Shown piece by piece: positions 63,388 to 64,000 of a stretch of DNA of 64,000 nt; position 1 is the first letter of the stretch; the number at the start of each line of letters is the position of its first letter. This stretch comes from Tolypothrix sp. NIES-4075. GTDB lineage: Bacteria > Cyanobacteriota > Cyanobacteriia > Cyanobacteriales > Nostocaceae. The notes under the pieces are model-generated. The model saw nothing but the letters and a program-made list of their open reading frames with translations, was not told where the DNA came from and ran no database searches. Location of the stretch: NCBI RefSeq assembly GCF_002218085.1, contig NZ_BDUC01000002.1, positions 186,001-250,000 of the forward strand, given 5' to 3'. The position numbers and the translations under genes were made by a program.

Positions 63388-64000
63388 ATGGTTACGAGGA
63401 ATTCAATCGTGGTTGCTACGCCGGAAAAACTGGATCATAAACACGAGCATCTATCAAGTCAAGAGCGAGTAGCTGTATTGCTTATGGGCTATGGCGAAGT
63501 CGAAAGTTATGAAGACTTCGCTAACTATAACGAACAAGCTTTAAATCTACTGACAGCAAAATTTGCACCAGTACCAACCTGGATTTATCCTCCTCTGGCA
63601 CGTCTTTTAGCGTTATTCGATCGCCATGAATGGGGACACACGCACCATGATTTTATTTCCCCACATAACGCTATATTTGAAAAGCAACGCGCTGGGATTG
63701 AGAAAAATTTACAAGAAAAATGGGGCGATCGCGTTCAAGTTTTCAAAGCCTTCAACTTCTGCGCTCCCTTTCTTCCCCACCAAGTTTTAACAGAAATTAA
63801 AAACCAAGGCTTCGACAAACTACTAATTTATCCATTGCTGGTAGTTGATTCTATCTTTACTAGCGGCATAGCGATCGAGCAAGTTAACAATGCTCTTTCC
63901 CAAGTCGCTGATGGTGAAGAACACTGGGTTAAAGCACAGCGTTACATTCCTTCTTTCTATAACGAACCAGCTTACATCGATTTGATGGCTCATCTAGTTG
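63388..64000 (+). CDS. Ferrochelatase-like protein, 5' part (continues past the window)
   Basis: At least 204 codons, open at the window end. ATG at 63388; a GTG at 63409 with GAGGA upstream is also possible. RVAVLLMGYGEVESYEDFANYNEQALNLLTAKFAPVPTWIYPPLARLLALF begins the chelatase-like fold. KAFNFCAPFLPHQVLTEIKNQGFDKLLIYPLLVVDSIFTSGIAIEQVNNAL is typical of the ferrochelatase/CbiX superfamily. It may be a paralogue of hemH rather than the heme enzyme, and the metal-binding His/Glu lie outside or were not identified. Read only as far as the window allows. Confidence 0.65.
   Translation, partial: MVTRNSIVVATPEKLDHKHEHLSSQERVAVLLMGYGEVESYEDFANYNEQALNLLTAKFAPVPTWIYPPLARLLALFDRHEWGHTHHDFISPHNAIFEKQRAGIEKNLQEKWGDRVQVFKAFNFCAPFLPHQVLTEIKNQGFDKLLIYPLLVVDSIFTSGIAIEQVNNALSQVADGEEHWVKAQRYIPSFYNEPAYIDLMAHLV

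Overview
This 64 kb window is a chromosomal segment of a filamentous, probably heterocyst-forming (Nostocales-type) cyanobacterium. The evidence is the dense HIP1 octamer GCGATCGC, heptameric short tandem repeats (TGGTAAT and CCCATTA types), magnesium chelatase ChlH, a high-light-inducible protein, a Ycf20/DUF565 protein, a D-glycerate 3-kinase, a PatD-like heterocyst-frequency protein and a mycosporine-like amino acid cluster. No rRNA, tRNA or CRISPR array was found.

Layout. 0-14 kb: a TnpB-only IS200/IS605-type element, housekeeping genes (ycf20-like, glycerate kinase, RemA-like, SPL-family radical SAM, SelO), a lone SUKH protein, a GNAT, a 5'-truncated type ISP methyltransferase and RelA/SpoT. 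14-22 kb is accessory ground: patD, decayed DUF6887/6888-like genes, a fused ABC ATPase, broken toxin-antitoxin pairs, a Uma2 nuclease, a small coiled-coil gene with an 18-unit 21-bp array upstream, and a RAYT transposase carrying its own palindrome. 22-29 kb: chlH and an LpxB-like gene. 29-32 kb: an IS4-type element that cleanly splits a phytanoyl-CoA dioxygenase-like gene. 33-37 kb: ftsH and a divergent pair made of a TRADD-N/pentapeptide-repeat protein and a small two-TM membrane protein. 37-47 kb: cobalamin genes (cbiET, an APH-fold kinase, a B12 riboswitch, cobG, cobH, cobI and, after a PII-like/rbp/hli interval, a cbiG-cobJ fusion). Between them sits a second copy of the small coiled-coil gene, again with a 21-bp array upstream. 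47-64 kb: FHA protein, YeaQ-like protein, DacB/PBP4, mysABC, GNAT, hisD, ilvB, MFS, an alpha/beta-hydrolase-like gene and the start of a ferrochelatase-like gene.

Two themes stand out. First, two paralogous small genes 24 kb apart each lie 170-200 bp downstream of a perfectly phased 21-bp tandem array, although the repeat units differ in sequence. I know of no described system with this arrangement. Second, short repeats have repeatedly entered coding sequences without breaking the frame: a 30-bp palindrome in chlH, the ISP methyltransferase and the RAYT gene, a longer GC-rich repeat in cobG, and G/C-rich or heptamer repeats in the lpxB-like and ABC transporter linkers. A 55-bp insertion with a 5-bp duplication at 49.06 kb shows one such repeat has recently moved.

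All functional calls come from reading the sequence and from recalled family features. No database search was run.
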